Source of the DNA: Cryptomeria japonica
Lineage: Eukaryota > Streptophyta > Pinopsida > Cupressales > Cupressaceae
Assembly: GCF_030272615.1 (NCBI RefSeq)
Contig: NC_081411.1
Span: forward strand, 183,170,977-183,234,976
DNA: 64,000 nucleotides
Reading direction: 5' to 3'
This document shows positions 48,011 to 59,664 of this stretch, one piece after another. The notes beneath the pieces are model-generated. The model saw nothing but the letters and a program-made list of their open reading frames with translations, had not been told where the DNA came from and did not search any database. Within the stretch, counting starts at the first letter, position 1; each line of letters opens with the position of its first letter. Both the position numbers and the translations under genes were made by a program.

Positions 48011-49437
48011 TGTTGGCATATGATGAAGTGGTGAAATGTATGTTGTCATTGATGTCAATAAGTGCTCAAGTAAGTGAACCAATATGCACTGGTATGAAGA
48101 TTAGAAGCGGTTATGGTCAATCAGGATGGAGTGGACTGGTGTTGGGGTTCAATAAGTGTGACTACCAGTTGGTAGTCTCAGTTTAGCTCTAGGGTTTCCA
48201 GTTTGGCTTGTGCGGTGCAACCGATGATGTTTTGTGATGATTTAGTTAAAGAATAAGGATAAGGATCAAGATGCCATGTCAACTATGTGCACATGAAGGA
48301 TTTCTTTGAAGATCTTGCATGTGAAGATCGAATGCATTGAAAGTATACCTCAGGAATGTGCATTTTTCTTAGCAGTATGTGAAAAGCGCCTGATGGGTTA
48401 TTATTTTCCAGATGCGGTGAAGATTGGACAATGCAGAATGACATGAGATTCATTTTAGATCATTTCATTCTATGTAATGTATTTGACGGTCAGGATTGAA
48501 CCACTTGTAATTGTAAACCTAAAAAGTTTAGGGTTTATGCTACCGACCTAAATGTTGTCTATAAGGTCGATGAGTTTTGTTATTGTAGTGGTTGGCAAAA
48601 GTTGTGTTTTTGTCTGCATGTTGGAGATTTGATACTTGCCAAACCAAAGTGAGGATTCTGCAGAGTGTGATTGCAGAAGAAAGGAACTAAAAAGGATCTG
48701 CCTTACCAAGGAGTGTTGTTATTAGATCAGTGTTTTACCTATTGTCTTCTAACCATTTCAACATAAGGTAAATCCCTTGACTAGGTAGCTTTAACAGGAT
48801 TTGTTGTAAATAATCTAACTAGGTGGCTCAAGTTTATTGAGTTATTTATATCCTCTAGTGAGGTAACTCTTAACAGGGTTTCAACCTTTAACAGGGTATA
48901 TAGTCATCCCTTAACCGAGTGATCCTTAATTGGATCGGTTCCTAACAGGACCTTATTGTAAAGTCTTTAACCGGACTAGGCTCCTAATAGAGTGGACTTG
49001 AAAAGAGTTCACAAACAAGCTTGTGGGTATTCATCCCCACTATGGTTTTTCCCATTTGGGTTTCCATGTGAAACATCTATGTGTTATGGGTTGTGAGGTT
49101 TTCATGTGATGATTGAGTGGTTTTTGATTAAGTTAGATATGCATGCATTGTCTAATGGTTGTGCTTTTTATTGGTACAACTCATGCATGATTAATCTGAT
49201 GAAGTAGCTATCAAGATTTGAGATCTGTTGAATGTTGCCTGAAGTATTTTTGTTTAACCGGTTTAGCTATCTAAAGTAATTATGTTTAACCAGTATTGCT
49301 ATGGTTAAGTACAGTGGTGAAGACAAGCGGTTATCTATGTTTTTATTTGTCAAAATATTGGAGCAAGTTTTTGTGTGTACTGATTCACCCCCCCTCTCAA
49401 TACCGGTTAGGACCTTAGTAGTTCATCATTATTCATC
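48011..49437 (+). mobile_element. Solo LTR of a copia-like family
   Basis: Starts TGTTGGCATATGATG and ends TTATTCATCA, with perfect ACTTA duplications outside and no internal sequence. Phrases such as ATGGTTTTTCCCATTTGGG and TGATTCACCCCCCC recur, in variant form, in the LTRs of copia E, so it is a relative. About 1.43 kb. Confidence 0.88.
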
Positions 49438-49442
49438 AACTT

Positions 49443-50640
49443 AGATTCTTGACCCCACTGGCTTCACCCTCAACACTCACTTCTCTAGGGCAGCCAAGCA
49501 ACAGTCCTCATGAAAATTCCCTGTGGCGAACTTTGTATCTCTACTAAGAATCGTATGTGTGGGGCACTCCAAAGGTCCGACCTCTTGCCCCAACAACTAG
49601 AAGGTTTTGGGCTTCTAACACAAAAAGGTACTAGTAAGGGCTTCCATTTGAGTGGAGATAGATTTGACGAATTTAATCACTACACCTTTCCAGCACCCGT
49701 TTCTTGTAACTTTTGTTACAATCATATTTATTTTATAGTGGTTTGGAAGAGCTTGGCTTTAGCTTGTTACCACTTTGGGTCATTTCCTCTCACTGAGCCT
49801 TAAGGGCTACTCAGGAGGTAGGTAGGCCCCTTCCTAAAGATAAAACATAAAGAGCTTATTGCTCAAGACACAAAAGACAAGTTTGTTAATTCTAGAGAAC
49901 CAATTCAAGTGTTTGCTAAACTATAAATACATTTGATTTTAAAATCTAGATTATATTATATATTTATGGGCTATCTAAATTAAATTAAATTTTAAATTAT
50001 AAATTATAATTGGAAAAGAGAGGGGTCCTAAAGATCTAAATTTTAAATTAAAACTATATATTATAAATGAACTTAAGGGGGGAGAGAAAATGTCAAAATT
50101 ACACAACAAGCAAATTAATGGAATTTGAAATACAAATACACATTATTTCAAATTAAAACAAAATTATTTTCAATTAAAACAAGATTATTTAGATTAATTA
50201 ATCGGGACCATTTATAATTAATTAAGATAGAATTATTATATAAATTAAATTAATTCAATTAAAATCATATTATTTAATATAATTTTCATAAAATTAATAC
50301 ATAACAAATATTTAACTAATACTATCAAATAAAGACAATTTTTGATACGTAATATCATATAAAATTAAATTAAAATAGATACTTGCATCATAATATATTT
50401 TCCTTCTTTGTTCTCGATGTCTCTCTTCCGTTTCGGGTGAATAATTCCTTGAAGTCTTATTTTGCCTTCTCTTCTTAGTCCCCATGCTTTTAAAATAACC
50501 TTCAAATATCTTCAAATTTTCGCCCTCAAATTAACTTTCAAATGTCTTCTTTCATTCAAAAATGAAAATTATTTTAATCATTTATATTTAAAAAATGAAA
50601 AAATACATTCATATTTATATGCCATTGTAAAATATTAAAA
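49443..50640. other. Unassigned stretch in the right arm of F
   Basis: 49443-49850 is less AT-rich and contains one open frame (49510-49803) that matches nothing I recognise; it may be a remnant of another insertion. 49850-50640 is AT-rich with no gene. Confidence 0.45.
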
Positions 50641-50652
50641 AAAATGAAATTT

Positions 50653-50835
50653 GCATCGGCCTGGATTCGATTGAACATCGATAGTTACAAAAGGCTAGGT
50701 TCAATCGAAACTGGAAATTATATGAATGTGTGTGCCATAATTCAACCAAAGGGTTTTGATCGAATTGGGGTTCGATCAAACCCCCTATGGTTCGATCAAA
50801 CCCCAATTCGATTGAAACCCTATTCGCTCGAACTA
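50653..50835. repeat. Right subterminal GTTCGATCAAA repeats of F
   Basis: Clustered copies of GGTTCGATCAAACCCC, GATTCGATTGAAC, TTTTGATCGAATTGG and ATTCGCTCGAAC, in both orientations. Same motif as 29937-30215. Confidence 0.72.
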
Positions 50836-51595
50836 CCTTTTTTGGACATCTCCATCCAAGTTCTTCTGAATTATGAGAAATTTTGGCCTTCAAGCCTCTG
50901 TTTCAAGGCTCAATGAAATAATCTTGATAGCCCAAATATATAAAATGATAGTGCTCGGAGAAATCTTTCCAAGGACTATAATTTTATTATATGGTAAATT
51001 TATTATGATATTATTTTTTTAATTTTACGAAATATTGGTTTTTCACAAAATATGAACTCCTCGATTCAACACATTGGGAAAAATAGGAGACTAATTCAAA
51101 AAAATTATTAAAAGTATATATGCCCTCCATATTGATGTCTTCTTTCCAACAAAAAAAAAAAAATGAATTTAGATATATATAGAACAAGTTATGTGTTATG
51201 GCGTACACCTAAGTCTGAATTATAACTAGTCGGACTTCAAAACTTTATAAAATAAAAAATATTCAACATATCACTATCAAACCAATTGCATGCCCCAGAT
51301 ATTGATGTTACAAACCAAAATTCGAAAGAATTGAGTTTTTATCATTTGTAGAACAAAATTTTGTGTTTCGGAAGGTACATCACCCTTAAAAAATGTAGTT
51401 TGTTGTAAAAAAACTACTTTTCAAGGGAGATGGAAAATTTTTTTAAAAATTAAAAAAAATATATTTAGAATCTACAGAAAAATTCTACAAATCACTAATT
51501 TACATCATCTTCAAATTCTTAAAAGTTTAAAAGTTATAGTTGTCGGAAGTTGAAGATTATTTTAAAAATATTCATCTCAATGTCAAAAGTTGCTA

Positions 51596-51617
51596 AAAAG
51601 TGGGAACCATTATTGTG
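51596..51617 (-). repeat. Right terminal inverted repeat of F
   Basis: Reverse complement begins CACAATAATGGTTCCCACTT, paired with 29883-29904. Confidence 0.72.
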
Positions 51618-52427
51618 GGATCCCCCCATAACAATAAAGTAATAACACTTGCATGGCTCCAACACAAGTTCTTAGGCCATAGGTACTTAAAACTTTAGCT
51701 TTTGAGATGTTTTGTACCTTCTCAATGACTCTTTTGATTGCACAAGAGGATGATCATTCATCTCCCAAACTTGAATTTTCATCTCAAGACCTTTCATATT
51801 CTTAAAGTGGGTGCCTAAAAAGAATAGCTACTCTTTAGCCATGTAACCAACATAGATGCATGTTCACATATTTGAAATACAATTATAGTTTTCTATAGGA
51901 AACAAGTAAAAAAAATTTCCTCACATGTCCCATAGAAAACTTTCCAAGTAACATGGAGAGACATGAATTACATAGGAATACAAGGTTAACTTTACCTATC
52001 CTAATATTAGAAGAAAAAATACTCATGTGATATTTACTCAAGATAATTAAAACTATAAAGGGAAATAAAGTGTTTTTAGGGTTAACCTTCATTAATTAAA
52101 TAATTAAAATCAACTAAGCACAAATTATTCTTATGCTTAGTTTAATAATTTGTAATAGCTAAATTTACCATCTAATATGTGATAAGATGGTATTTAGCTC
52201 TATGAAGAAAGAGGGGGTACATTTGTGGAAGATTTGGTATCAAACTAATGTATACATAGAAAAATAATACATTTCTTGGTGAAGTGCATCAACATTTCTG
52301 CTATATCTCTTCTCTAAAAGAGGAAAGATTCATGGATGCGGAATGGTGCCAAAGTCAATGATTAGGCTTATAAGAAATTCATACTTGTCACCACAAATAA
52401 TGATCCTTTGATATTCTACTTAATGTA

Positions 52428-52470
<43 letters not shown>

Positions 52471-52853
52471 CTCCTAAGCATTTTGGGATTAGTGAGATTT
52501 AGAAATACATTAAAGTGATGTCGTTGCATCACATCAGAAAAACAAATCCTCATTCAACCCTTCAAAAGCATATAAAAGGAATGAAATATTAGACAAGGGA
52601 TATTATGTAGATTTGACACTACCTTCTAATGCAACAATTAAAAATGTGTTTCTATTAAATACTTTCATGCCTTGGATAAATGATTTTCTTGATTGTACTT
52701 CATTATCCAAAAGAATGCATTTAATTTCTTTATTTAATAGAATATAGGGATTCTATTGTATTGAATATGTCCTTATTTGATCAAGGTGAGATGTTGAGTG
52801 GATCAATTTGTCCAACACTATTTGTTTTAAATTTTAAAAATATAGGGGAAACA
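51618..52853. other. Unassigned AT-rich stretch with a (TA)n run
   Basis: Probably the continuation of the LTR remnant that F split at 29882. It holds an uninterrupted (AT)n run at 52431-52468. No gene. Confidence 0.5.
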
Positions 52854-53648
52854 TGGTCCAGTCACCGTAGGAGTAAGTCCTTAAAGGGAATAGTCTGGAC
52901 TGTGCAACAAGAGTTACATAGTAGAAACAACTCAATGTGATGGAGGTAATGCAAAAACAGAATTTATTATATCAAGGAAATCAATTACAAACTGTCAGTA
53001 ACATGTCGACTTACAAGATTTGGCAAACAGGCCTGATTACAAACATGCTCAAATATAGTATCTGGACTCGAGCAAGATTAATGTGAGCCAACTCTGGACC
53101 TCCTATACTTCAAATTTATCTTCTATATTCTAAAGCTTATTTTTAAATACTCAATTACATTTATTTATATAATCAAGAATGATCTGCGTCGACCAAAGAT
53201 GAAAAAAAAATATCGCTGAAGAAGATGTGACACATGTAGAACAACAAGGTCGGCCTTCGCCAAAGAAATCCCTGTAAAAAATACATAGAGTGAGGTGCGG
53301 ACCTAAGGGAAAGTTGACAACAAGCCAAGAAACTTTGGAAACAACAAAATGAAGCTCCACAAGATTCTCCTTTAGTAGATTGGGCCAAACGCTTTTGGTG
53401 CTCTGAGCTAGAAAATTGTCCCACATTCCAGAAGTGATAACTTGCCGGAAAAAGATCCAAGTGTCCCATAGACTTAGGATAAGGTAGATGAACATGTCCA
53501 CAAAAAAATCCAAATCCGTAAGATCCACTGACTAGAAAATGGGGAAATGTAGAAGGAAATATTGAAACTACAAAACAAGAAACAAACTGAAAGAAAAATA
53601 TTTTTGGTTGATGCAAAATTGCTAAGAAGCGGGGATTCTCCTACATCA
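52854..53648 (-). repeat. 3' LTR of chromovirus B
   Basis: Minus strand starts TGATGTAGGAGAATCCCCGC and ends GTGACTGGACCA; aligns with the A LTRs over its whole 795 bp. Confidence 0.9.
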
Positions 53649-53659
53649 GATATCCGGGA

Positions 53660-55480
53660 TTGATTGAAAAAAGTGAGTCCCTCACTTTGTTGAGGTTAGA
53701 GGAAAACCAAGATTATCTACCTCTTTCTGAGAAATCTATGATGAATCTTCAACTGGTCTACCAGTCCACTTCACAAGATACTCTTTCTATTGCTTGCTTT
53801 GGGTGCTACACTCAATCATACTATCCAAATTGTCTTCGATCTGATCTAGTACCCTCTGGGGTATCTGCTTCTCCAAGTCTGTTGCATTGTCTTCATTGAA
53901 TTTTTTCTTATGGTACTGATGTAGGTCTGCAATGTTAAATATAGGTGAAATACCCAAAGTATCAGGGAACTCCAATTCATATGCATTTCTAGAACTAAAT
54001 TTCCTCAAGATCTTACAAGGTCCAAACTTCCTCATCTTCAACTTATTATAGGTTCCAACTGGAAATCTTTATTTTCTCAAATACACCATCACTTCATCTC
54101 CAACTTCAAATTCTTTACGTCTCCTCTTTTCATCTGTTTTCTCCTTATACTTACTGTTCATGTCCTCCAAATGTTGTTTGACCTGATTATGTACTATCTT
54201 CATATGCTTGACAAATTCTTCCTCTTCAGCACTCCTTTTATCTTCATTACTGATGTCTCTCAACTTTGATACACCTCTAGGGTGTACTTCGGTAAAAATC
54301 TCAAAGGGTGTTCTTCCGGTACTTCAATTCACTGAATTGTTGTAGTGAACTCTGCTTGTGCAAGAATGAAGTCCCAACTTCTAGTTTTCTCTCCAACAAA
54401 ACATCTCAACAAATTTCCCAAACTTATGTTCACTACTTTTGTCTATCCATTAGTCTATGTGTGAAAAGTAGAACTAAACTTCAAATCTATCTTCATCTTC
54501 TTCCAAAGTGTCCTCCAAGAATATCCAACAAACTTAGTGTCCTTGTCAAAAACTATACTCCTAGGTAATCCATGTAATCTCACCGCCTCCTTGAAAAACA
54601 GGTCAGCTATATGCACTACATCTGTTGTCTTTTTACAAGGTATGAAATGTGTCATCTTGGAGAATCTATCCACCACCACAAATATAGAATCATTTCCTCT
54701 CTATTTCCTAGGCAATCCAAGTATAAAATCCATGCTTCAATGTCTTCCCAAGGTCTCTCCAAAACTATCAAAGGCTTATACAATCCAACATTCTGGCTGC
54801 TACCTTTTGCAAGTTGACAAATTCTATAGCTTTGAAAAAATTTCCTAACATCCTTATGAATTTGAGGCTAAAATTAATTCTCATTGACCAATGCTACTAT
54901 CTTATCAACACCAAAGTGTCCTCCTAATCCTCCACTATGCTTCTCCTTTATCAAATTCTTTCTCATGGAATTCCTAGGTATACACAACTAAACTCCTCTA
55001 AACAACATCTTATCTTGAATGAAATAATCCAACCACTTACTTCTATCCACTGGATAACTTGTTACTTACAAGCTTCCAAAGGTTCTGCAAAATCCAGGCC
55101 ATCCTCATATAAGTTCTTCAATTCCTTAAAAACCCAATACCTCCACTCTCATCTCTGTCAGCAAGTTCCTCCTTCTACTAAATGTATCAACAACTTTATT
55201 TGACTTCCCACTTATATGCTTCAAAACAAAGGTATAACTCTGCAAGAACTCCACCCATCTAATGTGTCTATGATTCAACTTACTCTGACTATTCAAATAT
55301 TGCGAAGCTTGATGATCTGTATACAACACAAACTCCTTAGGCAACAAATAATGTCTCCACTTCTTCAATGCTTGAATTATGGCATAAAATTCTTGATCAT
55401 ACACAAAATATCTTCTTCTTGCATCATTCAATTTCTCACTAAAATAAGCTACTGCTCTTCCTTCCTGACTTAACACAAGG
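53660..55480 (-). pseudogene. Integrase, chromodomain and RNase H region of chromovirus B
   Basis: Minus strand: RNase H (VLSQEGRAVAYFSEKLNDAR, VDTFSRRRNLL; about 55126-55475), integrase core ([27 protein letters not shown]; 54455-54780), a basic C-terminal part (FGPCKILRKFSSRNAYELEF; 53940-54041) and a chromodomain remnant (53670-53860). Decayed. Confidence 0.88.
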
Positions 55481-56637
55481 GTCAGTGCAAGAAGATGAGT
55501 CCACTTTTTGGCCAAAAAGTGGAAGTGTTTTCCCTGTTTTTGAGATTTTGTCTCACTTGAGCTTAAATTTTAAAACACTTAGAGATTGAATCTTGGAAAA
55601 AGTCAGGAAAATAAAAGATAGCTCTCTGAGTGTACTTTTCAAATATATAATTTATTTTAATACCCACATAATAAAAAATAACTTTTTGAATGGATTTCTA
55701 AGAACTATGTTTTAAAAATGCCTGTTTCAGGACCATACCATGCATGTGTACGACCCACACTTTTTGACACAATTAAAATTATTTTCTCAAACCGTTTTGG
55801 GAAATGGTTTATAACACACTGAAGATTGATGAGCATATTTTTCTGTATTTTTTTTTCAAATATTTTTTTTTAATTAATTATTTAATGGCCGTAATTATCT
55901 TTTTAAAAATTTGACGTGTACGACCCACATAATTTGACGTAAGCTTAGCATTTTTTGAATTTTTTTTTTTTTAAATTGAAAATAATTTTGTGTAGATTGA
56001 TGACATATAATTTTTTTTTCAAAATTCATTAAAATAAAAAAGTTATTAAATTAAGAAAATTAGTTAATATTTCAAATTTATGAACCTGATTTAGTATAAA
56101 TTAAATGAAAAATAGTTAAAATAATCAATTTTTAAATTAATTTACATATTTAGAATCTAGACAGTATAATCTGAAATGGGTTTTAATTTCGTATAAAAAT
56201 TCTCTGATTAGAGGCACGTAAACTATTTCATTTCATCATATTTGTGCTTTCATTCATGGAGTTTTGAATTTGCAGGTTCATGTCTCAGGTGTGGCCATCC
56301 TAAGCCTATCCCGGGCCTAATCCCGAGGCAAGAGGCTAGTTGTGAATTCAAATTTTGCATAACGGGCCCCCATTTTATAAATGGGGGCCCATTTCATTTT
56401 TTGCCCGTTAGATTTAACAACGAAATGGGGGCCCGTTATTTAAATAACGGGCCCCCATTTCTAAATAACCGTTACTGTAAAAAAGAAGATAGATTGCATC
56501 GATTTACGACACTATCATTGAAATCCGTACTGACAAAGATTTTTTACATCATTTGGTAGTACTTTTTAATATTTTTTACACGATTTTTTGAAGAACTCAG
56601 TAAAAAGATATTATTTTTTGAAGACGAGTTTGTAAAA
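55481..56637. other. Left arm of G (5' region of the transposase)
   Basis: AT-rich, with a near-palindrome CACTTTTTGGCCAAAAAGTG at 55502-55521 by the terminus and GC-rich palindromes at 56360-56461. Presumably contains the transposase promoter; no specific promoter element can be supported. Confidence 0.6.
56360..56461. repeat. GC-rich palindromes in the left arm of G
   Basis: A near-palindrome built on AACGGGCCCCCATTT (56360-56400) is followed by a perfect 40-bp palindrome at 56422-56461 centred on ATTTAAAT. Both arms of the latter consist of GAAATGGGGGCCCGTT and its complement. Surrounding DNA is AT-rich. Confidence 0.95.
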
Positions 56638-59600
56638 ATGGGTTCTAAGCAACGTCAAAAGAAAAAAAAAAGGACAATGACAGTGGACAAAATTCAAGCA
56701 CAAAGAGAGAAGGAGGCAAAACGCCAAAGAGATCGAAGATCACAACAACGACAATTGAATAACACTTCTGAAGCATCTAGTTCAGTGCCCATTGTAGATG
56801 AGACCATTGAAGACATCAGGATGGATGCAAGAAATGTAGAACCACACACGGGTATGACTGTTGATGCAAATGTTGATGTGGATGCGAATCCTGGTATGTT
56901 TTTAAATCCCGATGACTATGATGCCAATCAAATTGCTGATTTAAATGAAGCTGGATATAAATTTCATACACCAATACGAAAAGAAATAAAAATTGAAAAT
57001 ATTACACTACCCTCTCTAAAAGAAAATGAATGTAATTTGTTTACTATTGATAGCAATGTGCTAGATAATATTAATGGGTTAGTTTCTTGGAGACAAATCA
57101 GAACACATGCAAACAGATTATATAAACAATTTTTCTATAATAAAAAGTTAGGATTCCAATGTCAATTAATGCTACAATTAATAAAAATGTTAAAAATGCG
57201 TAAAGTCATAAAAAAAATAGGTATTTATGCAAAACCAAAAAGAAAAGATGAATCATATAAGCAAGTTGTATCTACTGTTGCCAGTGCCATCGATTCTATA
57301 GGAAAAACAAGTTGATCTAAAGATAAGAATGCAACACGTAGAGTTATAACGACTGCTATAGTTGACAAAATGATTGTTAGTCAAAGAATGTTAAGTGATA
57401 TAAGTGGCTATTTGAACTTACATCGTAGAACCTTGTCAAGAGCGGCCAAAAGAAGAGACACAATTGAAATTGATCCACTAAACCATTGTTGGAGTTTTAG
57501 TGGTAGACTTCAAAGGTCGGACATGAAATTAAATGATGAAACTAAACAATTAATTGCAAAATTTTGGCATGATAACACTAGAGTTTCATCAAATGCTAGA
57601 GATGTTTTAAAGTTAAGGGTGGGATCAAAAATTCGTGATCCTCATCCAAAACATCTTCTTGACATGACTCAAACTGAATTCTTTAAAAAATTTAGTGATC
57701 AATCTATGTTAATGAATTTACGAATTAGTCAAAGATCATTTGAAAAATGCAAACCCTAGTATATTAAAATCAATAAACAAAGAATATCTTGTTGTTGTAA
57801 AACTCATGTCCAGTTTCGTTACTATTATGATGTTTTTTGATATATTCGTTGTATGTTGCATGGTAATGATCTTGTGTAGGATTGTGGTGTTTATGTTCCA
57901 CCTGAAACTATAAAAGATTTTATTGGAAGTTTATTTTGTAAACCACCTAATGAACAATTATTTCTTTCCAGTTCATGCATTTATGGTCTTTGCAATTTAT
58001 GTGGGAACTATTCTTCGATAGGTGAATGTTTGCATGAACATGTTTCATCTGAGTTTGGACAAAAAATGGTTGATGTTAGGAGATTTAAAAATATAGAATA
58101 CCCTCTAAACGATGGAAATATGGGGAAACGTTTAGAATTGATTACAGAACAGAATAGTGTGAATGCATTTATTAGTGAGTTTAAAACTCATATTGTTCCA
58201 AAATATGTGAAACATTCCCAACATGCCCGATGGCTTGATGGACAGTTTCGCATATGCAAGAACACATTTCCAGTTGGAACAATAGTATCAGTTGTGGATT
58301 TTGCAGAAAATTATACTCTAAAACCACAAGAGGAAACTCAATCACAATACTACAACTCAGTGTAAGTGGCCATATTTGTGCACATTATATATAGACATGA
58401 CCATGACAGTACAGGAGATAACAGAAAATTTTTGAGGGAGTATCATTTCTATGTTAGCGATAATCGATTACACTCTTCAGAGTTTGTCCAACATTGCTCC
58501 AAGGTATTTTATGATAATCTTAAGGAAAGAGAAATTGACATGAAACAACATATGATATGGTCAGATAACTGCACTGGACAATTCAAAAATGCAAGAATGT
58601 TTTATTGGCTATGCAAAGTTCACAAGATAACCAATGTCCAACATTTATTGAGTTTTTTTGAAGCAGAACATGGTAAGGGGGAACACGATGGAGCCGGTGC
58701 CTGTATAAAAAAAGCTCTTGCTAGAGAACAATTGAAATTCGAGGATGTAGTGAAATTGAGAGATGCTCGTGCAGTTGTAGATTGGTGCAATTCAAAGTTG
58801 TCAAAAGGATCAACTGAAAACTCTGCAATTCGACGTTTCTTCTGGTTGATAGAGGAAGATAGTATTCCTATTCGGCATGATTGTAAAACCATCATTGGAT
58901 CAGCTAAATGGCTTTCGTTTAAGAGTTCTAATTCAAACACATGGACTATATTCACAAGGCAACTTGCTTGCTTTTGTCAATTTTGTGTTTCCGAAGATTG
59001 GGAATTTTGTGAGAATAAAGAATGGGTTGAAGAATGGCAACAAAGATCATTGACACCCATAGATGCAAATGATCCACATGAAAGAACTGATGAAGATATG
59101 GATCAAATGTTTGCATCAAATGACTATGATCGCATTTCAGATCTTATACAACAAGGTAAAATTATTTTTGAAATTTGTTTTGATTTATTAAATAGTACAT
59201 AAATTTATGAAATCTTACAGTGTATATTTTTGTTTTTATTTCTCATTAAATATTAAAATAAAATTGTTTTGTGCACAGGACATGTCTATGCTGTTGTTGC
59301 ACCAGAGGACAATGAAGAGGGGACAGAGTATTGGTTGGCTCGATGTGTAGAGCCAAAACATAAGCTAACTACTCCTCGAGTAGATGATGATGGTTATGAC
59401 TATCCAACAGGATCTGTGGTTGTTGTTGGCACTTGGCTACACAAATATCTAACAAGAAAGAATGGATTGCCCGCATTTGAAGATTAAGAATTAGAGAAGA
59501 GGATTATACATTACTCGCATTTGGTAGTGGCAACTAATATAAAATTAGATAGATATCGTGGCAGGCCTGCTAATAAACAATTATGGACTCTCTCTATGGA

Positions 59601-59664
59601 AGAGCACGAGACAATTATAGATGCTTTACAAAAGAGAGAGGATGCAGATGGTATAACGGAATGA
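56638..59664 (+). pseudogene. Transposase of transposon G (two exons, six premature stops, no frameshift)
   Basis: Exon 1 is 56638-59155 and exon 2 59279-59664, joined by a 123-bp GT-AG intron (acceptor GTGCACAG); the frame is 967 codons. N-terminus: basic, nuclear-localisation-like (KQRQKKKKRT, residues 4-13). A helix-turn-helix-like part follows (LNLHRRTLSRAAKRR, about 262-276). A Cys cluster (CIYGLCNLC, about 446-454) precedes the core. Probable catalytic residues: D554 in VVDFAENYTL, D643 in WSDNCTGQFKN, and E677 or D684 in FEAEHGKGEHDGAG. CFCQFC...CEN and a C-terminal YWLARCVEP/GSVVVVGTWL domain close it. Stops at 57313, 57757, 57838, 57877, 58363 and 59485 can each be a C-to-T change. 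Known named superfamily not recognised. Confidence 0.85.
59156..59278 (+). other. Intron of the G transposase
   Basis: GTAAAATT donor and TTTTGTGCACAG acceptor. The split Gly codon (G/GA) joins DLIQQ to GHVYAVVA, which aligns with GLIKK and GDIFVVMA around the corresponding intron of F. Confidence 0.85.

Larger units (their letters stand above)
29883..51617 (-). mobile_element. Large two-gene DNA transposon F (DDE type, superfamily not named)
   Basis: Bounded by inverted termini CACAATAATGGTTCC followed by (G/C)AC and TTTT. Subterminal regions at both ends carry repeated GTTCGATCGAA/GGTTCGATCAAA motifs. Two convergent genes: an accessory gene on plus (33101-34971) and a DDE-type transposase on minus (36077 to about 47215). 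Transposon G (from 55481) has the same gene pair, orientation and a similar terminus. F carries later insertions: copia E (37660-45423, with a 331-bp flank duplication) and a solo LTR (48011-49437). Subtracting these leaves about 12 kb. Both genes are decayed. I could not identify a target duplication. Confidence 0.75.
52854..55480 (-). mobile_element. Ty3/gypsy chromovirus B, 3' part, interrupted by transposon G
   Basis: Same family as A. The 3' LTR (52854-53648) is followed on the minus strand by the chromodomain, integrase and RNase H regions, ending within RNase H at about 55480 where the terminus of G begins. The 5' remainder presumably lies beyond the window. Decayed, with many breaks. 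Confidence 0.9.

Noticed and set aside
49510-49803. 97-codon open frame as a host gene
   Set aside because: No recognised domain, no homologue elsewhere in the window, and it lies in an unassigned arm segment of F; kept only as a note.
29883-51617. Assignment of F and G to Mutator (MuDR) because of two convergent genes
   Set aside because: No long terminal inverted repeats, no 9-bp target duplication seen, and no MURA-type zinc/SWIM motifs; the catalytic motif context differs.
58356-58370. GTAAGT at 58362 as an intron donor in the G transposase
   Set aside because: The frame continues downstream with direct homology to F (YYNSV.VAIFVH against YYFSKQITIMVH) and no acceptor is needed; a premature stop is simpler.
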